From Ferruginibacter sp. (lineage in GTDB: Bacteria; Bacteroidota; Bacteroidia; Chitinophagales; Chitinophagaceae): a DNA stretch of 64,000 nt. This document shows, piece after piece, positions 63,326 to 64,000 of this stretch. Location: positions 124,001 through 188,000 of the forward strand of contig JAHBTN010000002.1 of the NCBI GenBank assembly GCA_019638575.1, given 5' to 3'. The notes under the pieces are model-generated. The model ran no database searches. It saw only the letters and a program-made list of their open reading frames with translations, and had not been told where the DNA came from. The number at the start of each line of letters is the position of its first letter. Within the stretch, counting starts at the first letter, position 1. Made by a program: the position numbers and the translations under genes.

Positions 63326-64000
63326 TTATTGCTCATCATTTTTACAATCATTTAAAAAATCTTTTATCCCCTGCACAATTTTATCTGCCACTTGCTGCTG
63401 AAACCCTTCATCCAGTATTTTCATTTCATCTTCGGGGTTACTTAAAAAAAGCGTTTCTACCAGTGCATTGGGATATTCGGTGGGGCTGTTAAGCATAAAA
63501 TTAAAGCTGCCATTGTTGCCCATATCTTTCAAACCCAGCTCAAGCATACGTTTATAAATTGCATGGCTTAAATTTCTAAACCCAATATAGCGGTAAAAAG
63601 TACTTGTACCTGTTACCGTTATTGGATCTGATGATGAGTTTAAATGAATACTTACCAACAGGTCGGGTATACTATCGCGGTAAAACAAGATACGTTCCTT
63701 ATTATCAAAAAATCTTTCGGTGGTTCTTGTCATTATCACTTTGGCGCCCTGTGCTTCTAATGCTTTTTGCAATTTTAATGATATGGCCAGCGTAATCATT
63801 TTTTCTGAAGAGCCTGTTGGCCCGCCGGCGCCGCTGTTACTACCGCCATGGCCTGCATCAACAGCAATGGTTAATTTACTAAGCGATAAATCTTTGGGTT
63901 GATGCTTAACCCTTATGGTAAGTATATTGCCATTATAGTAAATGCTGTATCCCCAGTGTTGTGTATGTTTAAGTTCGATGGTAATCCTGAAGATGCCGTC
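63326..64000 (-). CDS. N-acetylmuramoyl-L-alanine amidase (Amidase_3), partial
   Basis: The frame runs from the window edge to 63326 (224 codons seen), so the 5' end is missing. The Amidase_3 zinc site is visible: AVDAGHGG (His), GSSEK (Glu), LLVSIHLNSS (His) and the catalytic Glu of ALVETLFLSNPEDE. Upstream of the domain is a beta-rich part (TQHWGYSIYYNGNILTIRVKHQP). It cleaves the bond between MurNAc and the stem peptide and is normally exported. An internal ATG at 63799 is within the domain and is not the real start. Confidence 0.93.
   Translation of the reverse strand, partial: DGIFRITIELKHTQHWGYSIYYNGNILTIRVKHQPKDLSLSKLTIAVDAGHGGSNSGAGGPTGSSEKMITLAISLKLQKALEAQGAKVIMTRTTERFFDNKERILFYRDSIPDLLVSIHLNSSSDPITVTGTSTFYRYIGFRNLSHAIYKRMLELGLKDMGNNGSFNFMLNSPTEYPNALVETLFLSNPEDEMKILDEGFQQQVADKIVQGIKDFLNDCKNDEQ

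Noticed and set aside
1-64000. CRISPR arrays, tRNA or rRNA genes, insertion sequences
   Set aside because: Intergenic spaces were read for regular repeats, cloverleaf-like GC-richer stretches and transposase frames; none found beyond the GxxExxY repeat cassette.

Overview
The window is an AT-rich chromosomal segment from a member of the Bacteroidota. The evidence is a type IX secretion C-terminal sorting domain, an UpxY-type NusG paralogue inside a polysaccharide locus, a fused alpha/beta E1 dehydrogenase, a propeller/Y_Y_Y LytS-type kinase with a LytTR regulator, an MqnC of the futalosine menaquinone route, and several upstream sequences matching the Bacteroidota -7 element TAnnTTTG. Gene content and gene style look like Chitinophagaceae, but that rank is a guess. 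I see no rRNA, tRNA, CRISPR array, insertion sequence or prophage.

Region 1 (about 1-16.4 kb, all minus strand) is a Wzx/Wzy-type capsule or exopolysaccharide locus. In transcription order it runs: export protein (Wza-like), tyrosine autokinase (Wzc-like), UpxY-like antiterminator, GDP-L-fucose synthase, GDP-mannose 4,6-dehydratase, a strong hairpin terminator, then flippase (Wzx), two tandem duplicated GT4 glycosyltransferases, polymerase (Wzy-like), another glycosyltransferase, a hexapeptide acyltransferase, two more GT4 enzymes and a WecG/TagA-type transferase. The locus makes GDP-fucose and should build a fucose-containing, probably acetylated repeat unit. No initiating phospho-sugar transferase is present, so the locus probably continues beyond the left edge.

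Region 2 (16.8-28.2 kb) is housekeeping and accessory metabolism: a PepSY-like secreted protein, an ACP phosphodiesterase, two tandem DUF2911 proteins, an asparagine-synthetase-like protein that lacks the N-terminal Cys nucleophile, a PLP trans-sulfuration enzyme, a serine beta-lactamase-fold hydrolase, a TIGR02757 protein, a fatty acid hydroxylase, and an FAH-family hydrolase plus flavin reductase pair. Between those last two genes sits an unusual cassette: a GxxExxY gene preceded by two tandem, internally deleted 25-residue copies of its own N-terminus. Each unit is introduced by a CCGCAGAG-type repeat, and the whole is closed by an inverted copy of that repeat.

Region 3 (28.2-37.8 kb) holds a LytTR/LytS two-component pair, two paralogous small membrane proteins flanking a WaaE-like GT2 gene, a DUF4197 lipoprotein, a T9SS-secreted protein and an outer-membrane-type protein. 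Region 4 (38-47 kb) has lysS with a repeat-and-hairpin leader, a periplasmic cyclophilin, a BNR/sortilin-type propeller protein, a DPP IV-type S9 peptidase and, convergent to it across a perfect palindromic terminator, an M49 DPP III-like peptidase.

Region 5 (47-64 kb) has a GlxA/AraC regulator divergent from a VOC/SRPBCC/DoxX cluster, the fused E1 dehydrogenase, a von Willebrand A protein, a four-helix PF04020 membrane protein, an M16 peptidase pair (one catalytic, one without the zinc motif) behind an aspartyl protease with PDZ domain, mqnC, a DUF3817 protein, a PadR/PspC envelope-stress pair with a repeated upstream motif, a TPR-like lipoprotein with an unusually strong Shine-Dalgarno, and a partial N-acetylmuramoyl-L-alanine amidase running off the right edge.

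The best candidates for something undescribed are the GxxExxY repeat cassette, the Cys-less asparagine synthetase homologue, the antiterminator/terminator arrangement in the polysaccharide locus, the repeated AAAGTATAGCC motif at padR/pspC, and the lysS leader.
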